NCBI RefSeq assembly: GCF_016427605.1
Contig: NZ_JAELXQ010000021.1
Span: forward strand, 1 to 64,000
Direction of reading: 5' to 3'
DNA: 64,000 nt
DNA from: Ochrobactrum sp. Q0168
GTDB lineage: Bacteria; Pseudomonadota; Alphaproteobacteria; Rhizobiales; Rhizobiaceae
Shown: positions 9,094 through 17,366 of the stretch, in pieces
Position numbering within the stretch: the stretch's first letter is position 1
Layout: the number at the start of each line of letters is the position of its first letter
Translations under genes and position numbers: made by a program
Notes under the pieces: generated by a model
What the model was told of the DNA's origin: nothing
Seen by the model: only the letters and a program-made list of their open reading frames with translations
Database searches by the model: none

Positions 9094-10086
9094 ATGGAAC
9101 GCCATAATATCACACCCGGCTTCGTTGAGGACGCTCTGGAGAGCGTGCGGCAGCGCGGCATCGACACCGCGCCATTGATGGCGGCAGTCGGCCTGCCGGA
9201 CAGGCTGACCGAGCCGGTCACGAACATTCAATATGGTCGCCTGTGGTGGCTGATTGCCGAAACTATCGATGATGAGTTCTTCGGTCTTGCCGCGCGTCCG
9301 ATGCGGCCCGGCAGCTTCAATCTGCTTTGTCACGCGGTTCTGCATGCGGGGACGCTGGAACGCGCCTTGCGCCGCGCCCTGCAGTTCCTGAATGTCGTGC
9401 TGGACGATCCGCGGGGCGAATTGCGCATTCGTGACGGCATGGCGCATGTGGTGCTAACGGATGAGGGCTCGCCGCGCCCAGCCTTCGCCTATCGCGCCTA
9501 CTGGCTCATCCTGATGGGCGTGGCCTGCTGGCTGGTGGGGCGGCGCATTCCGTTGCGCACGCTGGATTTCGCCTGTGCGGCACCCCTTGACCGGCAGGAT
9601 TATCGAAAATTCTTCGGCGCGCCGGTGCTATTCGATCAGCCTGTAACGCGGCTGGTTTTCGATTCATCCTATCTCGCTTTGCCGATCATCCGCAGCGATG
9701 TGGCGCTGGAAAGTTTTCTGCGCGAGGCTCCGGCCAATATCCTGATCCGCTATCGTCACGATCACGACATTTCTTCACGGGTTCGCGCGCATCTGAGCCA
9801 GATGCCTCCGCAGGAATGGCCGTCATTCGAGGATATCGCCATGCGGCTGAAGATGTCCGCCCCGACGCTGCGCCGCAGGCTGAAAGCCGAGGGGCAGAGT
9901 TTTGGAACGATCAAGGATGAGTTGCGCTTTGTGGCAGCGCAGCAATTGTTGCAGGAAGACAGGCTGACCGTTGCGGAAGTGGCTGCCGAACTTGGCTATA
10001 GCGAGCCCAGCGCGTTCTACCGCGCCTTTCAGAAATGGATAGGAAAAAGCCCCGGCACATTCCGAAAAATCGAGCCGTCCGAATGA
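9094..10086 (+). CDS. AraC-family regulator (OruR/ArgR-like, arabinose-binding-like N domain)
   Basis: A 330-residue AraC regulator. Residues ~20-210 resemble the PF12625-type sensing domain (RLWWLIAETIDDEFFGL, CHAVLHAGTLERALRR). The C-terminal ~100 residues form the two helix-turn-helix units, including SFEDIAMRLKMSAPTLRRRL and VAAELGYSEPSAFYRAFQKW. Start ATG 9094 (MERHNITPGF) gives the family's usual length; the ribosome site is weak and upstream Met codons are possible but less family-like. It is divergent from the acyl-CoA operon, so it is the likely activator of that operon, with an acyl compound as probable inducer (inference). Confidence 0.85.
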   Translation: MERHNITPGFVEDALESVRQRGIDTAPLMAAVGLPDRLTEPVTNIQYGRLWWLIAETIDDEFFGLAARPMRPGSFNLLCHAVLHAGTLERALRRALQFLNVVLDDPRGELRIRDGMAHVVLTDEGSPRPAFAYRAYWLILMGVACWLVGRRIPLRTLDFACAAPLDRQDYRKFFGAPVLFDQPVTRLVFDSSYLALPIIRSDVALESFLREAPANILIRYRHDHDISSRVRAHLSQMPPQEWPSFEDIAMRLKMSAPTLRRRLKAEGQSFGTIKDELRFVAAQQLLQEDRLTVAEVAAELGYSEPSAFYRAFQKWIGKSPGTFRKIEPSE

Positions 10087-10307
10087 GGACTGATTGATGC
10101 GGGTCTCTGCTCCAACTTTTTTGCGCGCTTGAGCGTTAATATCTGTACCCGGCGGTTCTCCGGTGTTAAAGCACCCGCGCAACAAGAACTGGCGGCCTCC
10201 GACCGCGCAAGCAGCCGACATATCCGGAAATATCGTATTGACGACAGATTTGGCTTCATTCATGTCGTAATCCGACCGTTTGCTGTTCCAGCCTGGAAAC
10301 CCTGACA

Positions 10308-11546
10308 ATGACCGAACGTCTTTCTTTCGCCCGTGATCGCATCAATGTTCTTCTTCTCGAAGGCATTAACCAGACTGCCGTCGAGTATTTCAAATCCTCC
10401 GGCTATACCAATGTTACGCATCTGCCCAAAGCGTTGGACAAAGCCGATCTCGTCGAGGCGATTTCGCATGCACATATTATCGGTATCCGCTCGCGCACGC
10501 AGCTGACCGAAGAGATTTTCGCTGCGGCGAACCGTCTGGTGGCAGTCGGCTGCTTTTCCGTCGGCACCAATCAGGTCGATCTGAAAGCCGCCCGCAAGCG
10601 CGGCATTCCGGTTTTCAACGCGCCGTTCTCCAACACGCGCTCGGTTGCTGAACTGGTGATCGGTGAGATCATCATGCTGATGCGCCGCATTTTCCCGCGT
10701 TCGGTTTCTGCTCATGCAGGCGGCTGGGACAAGACCGCGACGGGCAGTCGCGAAGTGCGCGGCAAGACGCTCGGCATCATCGGATATGGCAATATCGGCT
10801 CGCAGGTCGGCAATCTGGCCGAAAGCCTCGGCATGACCGTTCGTTACTACGATACGTCCGACAAGCTGCAATATGGCAATGTCAAGCCAACGGCGAGCCT
10901 CGATGAGCTGCTGAAGATCTCTGATGTCGTGAGCCTGCATGTTCCGTCGAACAAATCCACGTCCAAGCTGATCACGGAAGCCAAGCTGCGCAAGATGAAG
11001 AAGGGCGCTTTCCTCATCAACAATGCGCGTGGAACGGTTGTCGATCTGGACGCTCTGGCCAAGGTTCTTCAGGAAGGCCATCTTGCCGGTGCGGCAATCG
11101 ACGTTTTCCCGGTCGAACCGGCATCGAACAATGACAAGTTCGTTTCGCCAATTCAGGGTATCGAAAATGTCATTTTGACGCCGCATATTGGTGGTTCGAC
11201 GGAAGAAGCGCAGGAACGCATCGGCATCGAAGTGACGCGCAAGCTGATCGAATATTCCGATGTCGGCTCGACGCTGGGCGCCGTGAACTTCCCGCAGGTT
11301 CAGCTTCCGCCGCGACCGACCGGCACGCGCTTCATGCATGTGCATGAAAACCGTCCGGGCATCCTCAACAGCCTGATGAACATCTTCTCCACGCATGGCA
11401 TCAACATCGCCAGCCAGTTTCTCCAGACGGATGGCGAAGTGGGCTACCTCGTGATGGAAGCGGATGGCGTGGGCGATGCCAGCGACGACATTTTGAACGC
11501 CATGCGCGAAATCCCCGGCACGATCCGCGCGCGCCTGCTGTACTAA
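10308..11546 (+). CDS. serA: D-3-phosphoglycerate dehydrogenase
   Basis: A 412-residue enzyme of the E. coli SerA type. It oxidises 3-phosphoglycerate to 3-phosphohydroxypyruvate, the first step of serine synthesis. The NAD-binding motif is GIIGYGNIGS (around 153-162). The catalytic Arg, Glu and His are in NNARGTVVD, DVFPVEPAS and TPHIGGSTEEA. A C-terminal ACT domain (from about residue 340, MHVHENRPGILN) suggests serine feedback, and the protein ends TIRARLLY like the E. coli enzyme. It stands alone, with a 220-bp leader and a strong terminator after it. Confidence 0.95.
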   Translation: MTERLSFARDRINVLLLEGINQTAVEYFKSSGYTNVTHLPKALDKADLVEAISHAHIIGIRSRTQLTEEIFAAANRLVAVGCFSVGTNQVDLKAARKRGIPVFNAPFSNTRSVAELVIGEIIMLMRRIFPRSVSAHAGGWDKTATGSREVRGKTLGIIGYGNIGSQVGNLAESLGMTVRYYDTSDKLQYGNVKPTASLDELLKISDVVSLHVPSNKSTSKLITEAKLRKMKKGAFLINNARGTVVDLDALAKVLQEGHLAGAAIDVFPVEPASNNDKFVSPIQGIENVILTPHIGGSTEEAQERIGIEVTRKLIEYSDVGSTLGAVNFPQVQLPPRPTGTRFMHVHENRPGILNSLMNIFSTHGINIASQFLQTDGEVGYLVMEADGVGDASDDILNAMREIPGTIRARLLY

Positions 11547-11571
11547 CAGCCAAAACAGTTGTTTTCATTCT

Positions 11572-11599
11572 ATGACGGCGTACCCCGGTGCGCCGTCAT
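11572..11599 (+). terminator. Rho-independent-like terminator of serA
   Basis: ATGACGGCG (11572-11580) pairs perfectly with CGCCGTCAT (11591-11599) over a 10-nt loop, 26 bp after the serA stop. The T-rich tail is weak (ATTCATTTC). Confidence 0.7.
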
Positions 11600-11650
11600 A
11601 TTCATTTCAAGAAACTGTATTATATGCCCGGCAAATAAGGACTTTTTGCC

Positions 11651-12367
11651 ATGCAGTTTTTAAAGACATTTGATCTTTTCCCTTTTCTGGATACGGTCGT
11701 CAGCCTGACGGCAGCGTTTATTTTCGGCACGCTGATCGGCGCAGAACGCCAGTATCGCCAGCGGACCGCAGGTTTGCGCACCAATGCTTTGGTGGCGCTC
11801 GGCGCTGCCGCCTTCGTTGATCTTGCGGTACGCATTGCCGGAGCGCCGGAATCCACGCGTGTGATTGCCTATGTCATTTCGGGTATCGGCTTTCTGGGCG
11901 CGGGCGTCATCATGAAAGAGGGCATGAATGTGCGCGGCCTCAACACCGCCGCGACGCTCTGGTGTTCGGCTGCGGTGGGCGCATTTGCAGGCACAGACAT
12001 GGTTGCTGAGGCCGCACTGCTCACGGCCTTTATCTTGTTCGGCAATACGCTTCTGCGTCACCTCGTCAATCTTATCAGCCGCATCCCGATCCATGAACGC
12101 GCCTTGGAGCAAACTTACGAAGTGCGCGTCATCGCTTCTCATGACGGGATGGAGGAACTGCGCGAATTGCTGGTCGAGCGGCTGGAAGACGCGAAATATC
12201 CCGTCAGCGACGTGGAGATCACTGATCGCAACCCGACAACCGTGGAGATACTGGCGACCCTGGTCAGCACCTCCATCGAGCCGGATGAAATCGAGGCGGT
12301 CACTGCTTTCATGGAAAAGCAGAACGGCGTTTTCTATGCGGGCTGGGAAGGCAGTTCGAAGGACTAA
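11651..12367 (+). CDS. mgtC: MgtC/SapB-family membrane protein
   Basis: A 238-residue protein with the MgtC N-terminal membrane domain: TLIGAERQYRQRTAGLRTNALV at residues ~26-47, and GFLGAGVIMKEG and GLNTAATLWCSAAVG further on. A soluble ACT-like C-terminal domain spans about residues 150-238. MgtC helps survival in macrophages and at low Mg2+ in Salmonella, Mycobacterium and Brucella; it restrains the F1Fo ATP synthase in Salmonella. No obvious leader peptide or Mg2+ riboswitch is visible in the 100 bp upstream. It is convergent with the Lrp-type gene, 12 bp apart. Confidence 0.88.
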   Translation: MQFLKTFDLFPFLDTVVSLTAAFIFGTLIGAERQYRQRTAGLRTNALVALGAAAFVDLAVRIAGAPESTRVIAYVISGIGFLGAGVIMKEGMNVRGLNTAATLWCSAAVGAFAGTDMVAEAALLTAFILFGNTLLRHLVNLISRIPIHERALEQTYEVRVIASHDGMEELRELLVERLEDAKYPVSDVEITDRNPTTVEILATLVSTSIEPDEIEAVTAFMEKQNGVFYAGWEGSSKD

Positions 12368-12379
12368 CGCGAAGGCCGC

Positions 12380-12808
12380 TTACCGGTCGATGCGGGTGGA
12401 AAGCACGATGGATGACATGGTGCGTTCCACGCCTTCCAGCGCGCCGATCCTGTCGAGAACCGCGTCCAGTTCCTGGATGGATGGCGCTTCAACCACGACA
12501 ATCATGTCGAAATGACCGCTGACGGAATGGAGTGTTCTGACAGCCATCATGCCGCGCAGCGCGGTTTCCACCTTTGGCGCTAGTTTGGGCAGGGCTGTTA
12601 CCAGCACATGGGCGCGCACCAGATCGCGCTCGAATTCCGGTGCGATTCGAACGGTGTAGCCCTCAATAACGCCCTGCTTTTCCAGCTTTTCGATGCGGCT
12701 TTGGACAGTCGTTCGCGAGACGCCAAGGCGTCTTGCAAGCTCGGCTGTGGAAGCGCGCGCGTTTTCACGCAGGAGGGCGATGAGGTTGAGGTCTGCATTT
12801 GTCGGCAT
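12380..12808 (-). CDS. Lrp/AsnC-family regulator
   Basis: A 142-residue Lrp-type regulator. The N-terminal HTH is NLIALLRENARASTAELARR with LGVSRTTVQSRIEKLE. A C-terminal RAM ligand domain follows from about residue 65 (SGHFDMIVVVEAPSIQELD). The gene is divergent from the saccharopine-dehydrogenase-like gene, and regulators of this family usually control the amino-acid gene they face. The ligand is probably an amino acid such as lysine (inference from the neighbours). Confidence 0.9.
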   Translation of the reverse strand: MPTNADLNLIALLRENARASTAELARRLGVSRTTVQSRIEKLEKQGVIEGYTVRIAPEFERDLVRAHVLVTALPKLAPKVETALRGMMAVRTLHSVSGHFDMIVVVEAPSIQELDAVLDRIGALEGVERTMSSIVLSTRIDR

Positions 12809-12949
12809 AGTGCATAATTCTTACGGCATAATGCGCAAATAAACAACGTCATATCGTCGGTTTATACGCTTCTTTTTGCATAAGACTATGCGATTCTTGC
12901 ATATCGAATTGCATTCCAGTGGGACCAGAAAGGCCAAGGGGAAAACAAA

Positions 12950-14053
12950 ATGAAACAGATCGTTGTCGTCGGCGCGGGAAAAATCGGTGCAACCATTGCC
13001 GATCTTCTGGCTTCCACGGGCGAATATGATGTCACGGTAGTTGATCGTTCGCAGGCACAGCTCGACGCGCTGGAATCCGGCGCTTCGGTCAGGACGCAGG
13101 CGCTCGACATCGAAGACGCCAAGGCGCTTGAAGCTGCGCTCACCGGCAAGTTTGCCGTGCTGAGTGCCGCCCCGTTCCACCTGACCACGCGTATTGCCGA
13201 AGCCGCTGCCAAGGCTGGCGTTCACTATCTCGATCTCACCGAAGACGTCGCCAGCACGCGCCGCGTGAAGGAACTTGCCCAGGACGCCAAGACGGCTTTC
13301 ATCCCGCAATGCGGCCTGGCCCCGGGCTTTATCTCCATCGTCGCCTATGATCTGGCTAAGCGTTTCGACAAGCTCGACAGCGTTCGCATGCGCGTCGGCG
13401 CTCTGCCGCAATATCCGTCCAATGCTCTCAACTATAACCTGACCTGGAGCACGGACGGTGTTATCAACGAGTATATCGAGCCCTGCGAAGCCATCGTGAA
13501 CGGCGAACTGTCGGAAGTTCCAGCGCTGGAAGAACGCGAGGAATTCTCGCTCGACGGCGTGACCTATGAAGCGTTCAACACCTCGGGCGGTCTCGGTACT
13601 CTCTGCGAAACGCTGGAAGGCAAGGTGCGCACGCTCAATTACCGCACCATCCGTTATCCGGGCCATGTTGCGCTGATGAAGGCGCTTCTGAACGATCTCG
13701 GCCTGCGTCATCGCCGCGAAGTTCTGAAGGACATCTTTGAAAACGCGCTGCCGACCACGCTTCAGGACGTTGTCGTGATCTTCGTGACGGTTTCCGGCAC
13801 CAAGAATGGCCGTCTGGTTCAGGAAACCTACGCAAACAAGGTTTATGCTGCTCAGGTTGGCAAGATCGTCCGCTCCGGCATTCAGATCACCACGGCTTCG
13901 GCCATTTGCGCCGTGCTCGACATGCTGGCCAAGGGCGATCTGCCGCAGAAAGGCTTTATTCGTCAGGAAGACATTACGCTGGAAGCATTCCTCGCGAACC
14001 GCTTCGGCAAGGCCTATGCGCAGGACGACCATTCCACGCGTCTGGTTGCCTGA
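12950..14053 (+). CDS. Saccharopine-dehydrogenase-family oxidoreductase (lysine dehydrogenase-like)
   Basis: A 367-residue NAD(P)-dependent enzyme with the nucleotide motif VVGAGKIGAT (residues 5-14) and the family blocks PQCGLAPGF (around 122) and LRTLNYRTIRYPGH (around 225; first residue VRTLNYR). The length and CGLAPGF block match lysine 6-dehydrogenase/saccharopine-dehydrogenase-like proteins, which act in lysine breakdown through aminoadipate semialdehyde. ATG 12950 has an AAGGGG site. It is divergent from an Lrp regulator and followed by two basic-amino-acid binding proteins and an FAD amino-acid oxidase, supporting a catabolic role. Substrate not proven. Confidence 0.82.
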   Translation: MKQIVVVGAGKIGATIADLLASTGEYDVTVVDRSQAQLDALESGASVRTQALDIEDAKALEAALTGKFAVLSAAPFHLTTRIAEAAAKAGVHYLDLTEDVASTRRVKELAQDAKTAFIPQCGLAPGFISIVAYDLAKRFDKLDSVRMRVGALPQYPSNALNYNLTWSTDGVINEYIEPCEAIVNGELSEVPALEEREEFSLDGVTYEAFNTSGGLGTLCETLEGKVRTLNYRTIRYPGHVALMKALLNDLGLRHRREVLKDIFENALPTTLQDVVVIFVTVSGTKNGRLVQETYANKVYAAQVGKIVRSGIQITTASAICAVLDMLAKGDLPQKGFIRQEDITLEAFLANRFGKAYAQDDHSTRLVA

Positions 14054-14072
14054 TTTTGGGGCTAAACAATCT

Positions 14073-14102
14073 GGGCCTGCCGTGCTTAGGCGCGGTGGGC
14101 CC
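14073..14102 (+). terminator. Hairpin after the saccharopine-dehydrogenase-like gene
   Basis: GGGCCTGCCG (14073-14082) pairs with CGGTGGGCCC (14093-14102) with one internal mismatch, followed by TTTCG. It separates the dehydrogenase from the binding-protein genes. Confidence 0.5.
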
Positions 14103-14225
14103 TTTCGTGCATCTGGCCTAGGGGGGCTTACCGCCAAGGCTTTGAGAAGCAGGCGAACTCTCGCCTCATGCAACGGCACTCCGGTCAACAGCCGGAATTG
14201 CACAGGACTATGAAACAGGGAAATC

Positions 14226-14987
14226 ATGTTGAAATCAGTTTTGCTGGCCGGTCTGGCCTCTGTCATTCTCGCCTTGCCCGTTCAGGCCAAGGAATGGAAG
14301 GAAATACGCATTGCCAGTGAGGGCGCATATCCTCCGTTCAATTACATGTCGCCTGAAGGCAAGCTCGTCGGCTTCGATCTCGATATCGCCAATGCTCTGT
14401 GCGAAGCCATGGAAGCCAAGTGCACGGTCGTCGCCAATGATTGGGATGGCATGATCCCCGGCCTGCAGGCCAACAAGTTCGACGCCGTGATTGCATCGAT
14501 GGCCATCACGCCGGAACGCGAACAGCAGGTTGCCTTTACCGAGCGCTATTACACGACCCCGCTTGCCGTTGTCGTGCCCAAGGATACGGACATCACCTCG
14601 CTTGAACCGTCGGCATTCGATGGCAAAACTGTGGGTGCGCAGGCTGGCACCACGCAGGGCAATTATGCCGATGACGTTTACGGCAAGGCTGGCGCTGACG
14701 TGAAGCTCTATCCGACCGCCGACGAAGCCAATGCCGATCTTGAAAGCGGCCGCGTCGATGCCATTGCCGCCGACAAATTCCTCGCTGCCGACTGGTTGAA
14801 GAAGCAGGGCGCGGATTGCTGCAAGTTCCTTGGCGACATTCCGGGTTCCGAAACGAAAATCGCCGTGGCGCTGCGCAAGGGCGATGACGATCTGCGCGAA
14901 CAGTTCAATGCCGCGATCAAGAAGATTCGCGAAAACGGCACCTACGATACGATCCGCCAGAAGTATTTCGATTTCGACATCTATTGA
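14226..14987 (+). CDS. Basic-amino-acid ABC transporter substrate-binding protein, copy 1
   Basis: A 253-residue periplasmic binding protein of the lysine/arginine/ornithine (ArgT/HisJ) family. The signal peptide is MLKSVLLAGLASVILALPVQA and the mature part starts KEWKEIRIAS. Family motifs are EGAYPPFNY, GFDLDIANALC, DWDGMIPGLQ and DAVIASMAIT; the C terminus FDFDIY is the usual one. A Cys pair near CTVVAND is as in HisJ relatives. It is the first of two tandem paralogues. No permease or ATPase is encoded nearby, so it must share a transporter from another locus, or the membrane genes lie elsewhere in the genome. Confidence 0.9.
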   Translation: MLKSVLLAGLASVILALPVQAKEWKEIRIASEGAYPPFNYMSPEGKLVGFDLDIANALCEAMEAKCTVVANDWDGMIPGLQANKFDAVIASMAITPEREQQVAFTERYYTTPLAVVVPKDTDITSLEPSAFDGKTVGAQAGTTQGNYADDVYGKAGADVKLYPTADEANADLESGRVDAIAADKFLAADWLKKQGADCCKFLGDIPGSETKIAVALRKGDDDLREQFNAAIKKIRENGTYDTIRQKYFDFDIY

Positions 14988-15002
14988 TCTCAAAATATCA
15001 TC

Positions 15003-15040
15003 GGATGCCGCCAAAAGCCTACTTGATGTTGGCGGCGTCC
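15003..15040 (+). terminator. Hairpin between the two binding-protein genes
   Basis: GGATGCCGCCAA (15003-15014) pairs with TTGGCGGCGTCC (15029-15040), twelve base pairs with one G-U. There is no T-run, so it may stabilise the upstream mRNA or attenuate rather than end transcription. Confidence 0.5.
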
Positions 15041-15152
15041 GGTGCTTCAGTCAGACTGAAGCGGATGGGGTTCGCGCGCTGCATTAATCAGCGGATCTCC
15101 GCCGGGCTAACCAAAGCAGTCAACAAAAATAAGCATTTAAGGGGAAACTATC

Positions 15153-15926
15153 ATGCTGAAATCTATCCTTGCCGCTGGCCTTTTTGCTGGCCTTTCCACT
15201 GTGGCCGCCGTTATTCCGGCGCAGGCAAAGGAATGGAAGGAAATCCGCATCGCGACGGAAGGCGCATATCCGCCCTTCAACTTCGTGGCTGCGGACGGTT
15301 CCCTTCAGGGGATGGATGTTGAAATTGGAAAAGCGCTCTGCGCCGCCATGCAAGCCAAGTGCACGATTGTCGCCAATGACTGGGACGGCATGATCCCCGG
15401 CCTGAAGTCGAACAAGTTCGACGCTGTTCTCGCTTCCATGAGCATCACAGAAGAGCGCAAGAAGCAGGTCGCATTCACGGACAAATATTATTCCACGCCG
15501 CTCGCAGTCGCCGTTCCGAAGGACAGCGCGATCACCTCTGTCGACGTCGAAGCGCTGAAGGGCAAGACCATCGGCGCGCAGGCTTCCACGACGCAGGCAA
15601 CCTATGCCGAAGACGTTTATGCCAAGGGCGGCGCCGAAGCCAAGCTTTACCCGACTGCCGACGAAGCCAATGCCGATCTCAAGAGCGGTCGTCTGGATGC
15701 CGTCGTGTCGGACAAGTTCCCGCTCGTCGATTGGCTGAAGGCTGATGGCGCGGATTGCTGCAAGCTGCTTGGTGACGTGCCAGGAACGCAGACCGCAGCC
15801 GGTATTGCGGTCCGTCAGGAAGACAACGATCTGCGCGAACAGTTGAATGCCGCGATCAAGAAAATCCGCGATGACGGCACCTATGCCACCATCGTAAAGA
15901 AGTATTTCGATTTCGACATTTATTGA
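15153..15926 (+). CDS. Basic-amino-acid ABC transporter substrate-binding protein, copy 2
   Basis: A 257-residue close paralogue of the preceding gene, with a signal peptide of about 25 residues ending in PAQA. It shares EGAYPPFNF, ANDWDGMIPGL, PTADEANADL, GADCCK and the end YFDFDIY with copy 1, but differs in binding-lobe stretches, so it may bind another member of the lysine/arginine/ornithine group. ATG 15153 has AAGGGG upstream. The pair arose by tandem duplication (inference from order and similarity). It precedes an FAD-dependent amino-acid oxidase gene. Confidence 0.9.
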   Translation: MLKSILAAGLFAGLSTVAAVIPAQAKEWKEIRIATEGAYPPFNFVAADGSLQGMDVEIGKALCAAMQAKCTIVANDWDGMIPGLKSNKFDAVLASMSITEERKKQVAFTDKYYSTPLAVAVPKDSAITSVDVEALKGKTIGAQASTTQATYAEDVYAKGGAEAKLYPTADEANADLKSGRLDAVVSDKFPLVDWLKADGADCCKLLGDVPGTQTAAGIAVRQEDNDLREQLNAAIKKIRDDGTYATIVKKYFDFDIY

Positions 15927-15960
15927 TCCCGACGAGCAGCAAAACTTGCTGCAAGCAGAA

Positions 15961-15985
15961 ACGCGCCAGCTAAACGCTGGCGCGT
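15961..15985 (+). terminator. Terminator after the second binding-protein gene
   Basis: ACGCGCCAGC (15961-15970) and GCTGGCGCGT (15976-15985) form a perfect 10-bp stem with a 5-nt loop, followed by ATTGTAATG. It lies just before the FAD oxidoreductase start, so that gene may have its own promoter or depend on read-through. Confidence 0.65.
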
Positions 15986-16012
15986 ATTGTAATGAGAATG
16001 CCGGAAATACCG

Positions 16013-17257
16013 ATGCAAAATCAGGATATTATCGTTCTAGGCGCTGGCATTGTCGGCGTTTCGGCTGCGCTTCATTTGCAGGCGCGCGGGCGCTCCGTCT
16101 GTCTGATCGACAAGGCAGAACCGGGGCAAGGAACGAGTTTCGGCAATGCCGGCCTGATCGAACGCTCGAGCGTCATTCCCTATTCCTTTCCGCAAGGTTT
16201 TGGGAAGCTTCTGCGCTACGCCACCAATCGTCGTACCGATGTGCGTTATTCCCCGTTCTATGTGCCGCGCATCGCGCGCTGGCTTTATAGCTACTGGCGG
16301 GAATCGTCGCCGGAACGTCTGGAGATTGCCACGCAGGTCATGCTGCCGCTGATCGAAGCAAGCGTGCATGAGCATGACGCCCTGATCGCAGAAGCGGGCT
16401 GCGAAAAACTCATTCGCAAACAGGGCTGGATGCAGGTTTACCGCAACCAGTCCGCTTTCGATGCCGCGGTGCGTCGTCTGCCCAATTTGCAGCGCTTCAA
16501 TCTGGCCTATGACATTCTGGATGCGGCAGCCTTGCGTACACGCGAAGCCGCTCTGGGCGAGGTTGCGGGCGCCATTCACTGGCTCGACCCGAAAACCGTG
16601 GTCAATCCGGCTGGACTTGTGCAGGCCTATGCCGATCTGTTTATCCAGCGCGGTGGCAGATTTATACATGGCGATGCATCAACGTTGACCCAGAACGGCG
16701 ACAGTTGGCAGGTGACGACGAAAGAAGGGCCGGTCAAGGCGCGTGAGGTTGTCGTGGCGCTCGGCCCGCAGTCGGGGCTCATTTTCCGGCGCTTCGGTTA
16801 TCCGATTCCCATGGGCATCAAGCGCGGCCATCACCTGCATTTCGCCATGCGCAACAACACGCGGCTGGGTCATACGGTGGTGGATGAGGAAGCCGGTTAC
16901 GTCTTGGCCCCGATGGTGCAGGGTGTGCGGCTGACGACGGGCATTGAATTCGCCTCGCCTAACGCTGCGGCCAACCGCGTCCAGCTTGGAAAGACGGAGA
17001 AGATCGCACGGCGTCTGGTGCCACAGCTTGGCGAGCCCGTGGATAGCACACCGTGGCTTGGTCTGCGTCCATGCCTGCCAGACATGCGGCCCGTGATCGG
17101 CCCGGCACCGCGCCACAAGGGACTGTGGTTCGATTTCGGCCACGCCCATCACGGTTTGACGCTAGGTCCTGCAAGCGGACGCCTCATCGCTGAAATGATG
17201 ACGGCTGAGAAAACCTATATCGATCCCACGCCCTATTCAGCAGAACGTTTCCTGTAA
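16013..17257 (+). CDS. FAD-dependent D-amino-acid dehydrogenase-like oxidoreductase (DadA family)
   Basis: A 414-residue enzyme with the FAD-binding motif VLGAGIVGVSAALHL near the N terminus and the DadA-type blocks GTSFGNAGLIE, IPMGIKRGHHLHF and LRPCLPDMRPVIG, ending with the FDFGHAHHGLTLGPASGRL FAD-binding segment. It should oxidise the C-alpha amine of a D- or L-amino acid, passing electrons to the respiratory chain or oxygen. The Met at 16013 (MQNQDII) is chosen because the GxGxxG motif then sits at the usual distance; Met 15992 lies only 6 bp after the terminator stem. Context suggests a substrate imported by the two binding proteins. Confidence 0.82.
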   Translation: MQNQDIIVLGAGIVGVSAALHLQARGRSVCLIDKAEPGQGTSFGNAGLIERSSVIPYSFPQGFGKLLRYATNRRTDVRYSPFYVPRIARWLYSYWRESSPERLEIATQVMLPLIEASVHEHDALIAEAGCEKLIRKQGWMQVYRNQSAFDAAVRRLPNLQRFNLAYDILDAAALRTREAALGEVAGAIHWLDPKTVVNPAGLVQAYADLFIQRGGRFIHGDASTLTQNGDSWQVTTKEGPVKAREVVVALGPQSGLIFRRFGYPIPMGIKRGHHLHFAMRNNTRLGHTVVDEEAGYVLAPMVQGVRLTTGIEFASPNAAANRVQLGKTEKIARRLVPQLGEPVDSTPWLGLRPCLPDMRPVIGPAPRHKGLWFDFGHAHHGLTLGPASGRLIAEMMTAEKTYIDPTPYSAERFL

Positions 17258-17366
17258 TCGTTGAATATTTTGTGACAGGGTTGTCAGGAGTGGTGAAGCG
17301 GGGCTATCACTTCACCGCTCACATCATTCCGCATTTCTGCGGGCTAATTGATCCGGAAAAATCCTC

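Noticed and set aside
10087..10307. Leader of serA considered as a riboswitch
   Set aside because: No known alphaproteobacterial motif or clear conserved stem could be recognised; the strand has scattered short pairings only.
10260..11396. 378-codon minus-strand frame opposite serA
   Set aside because: Antisense shadow; serA is complete on the plus strand.
12821..14266. 481-codon minus-strand frame opposite the saccharopine-dehydrogenase-like gene
   Set aside because: Antisense shadow; runs through a divergent promoter and a terminator.
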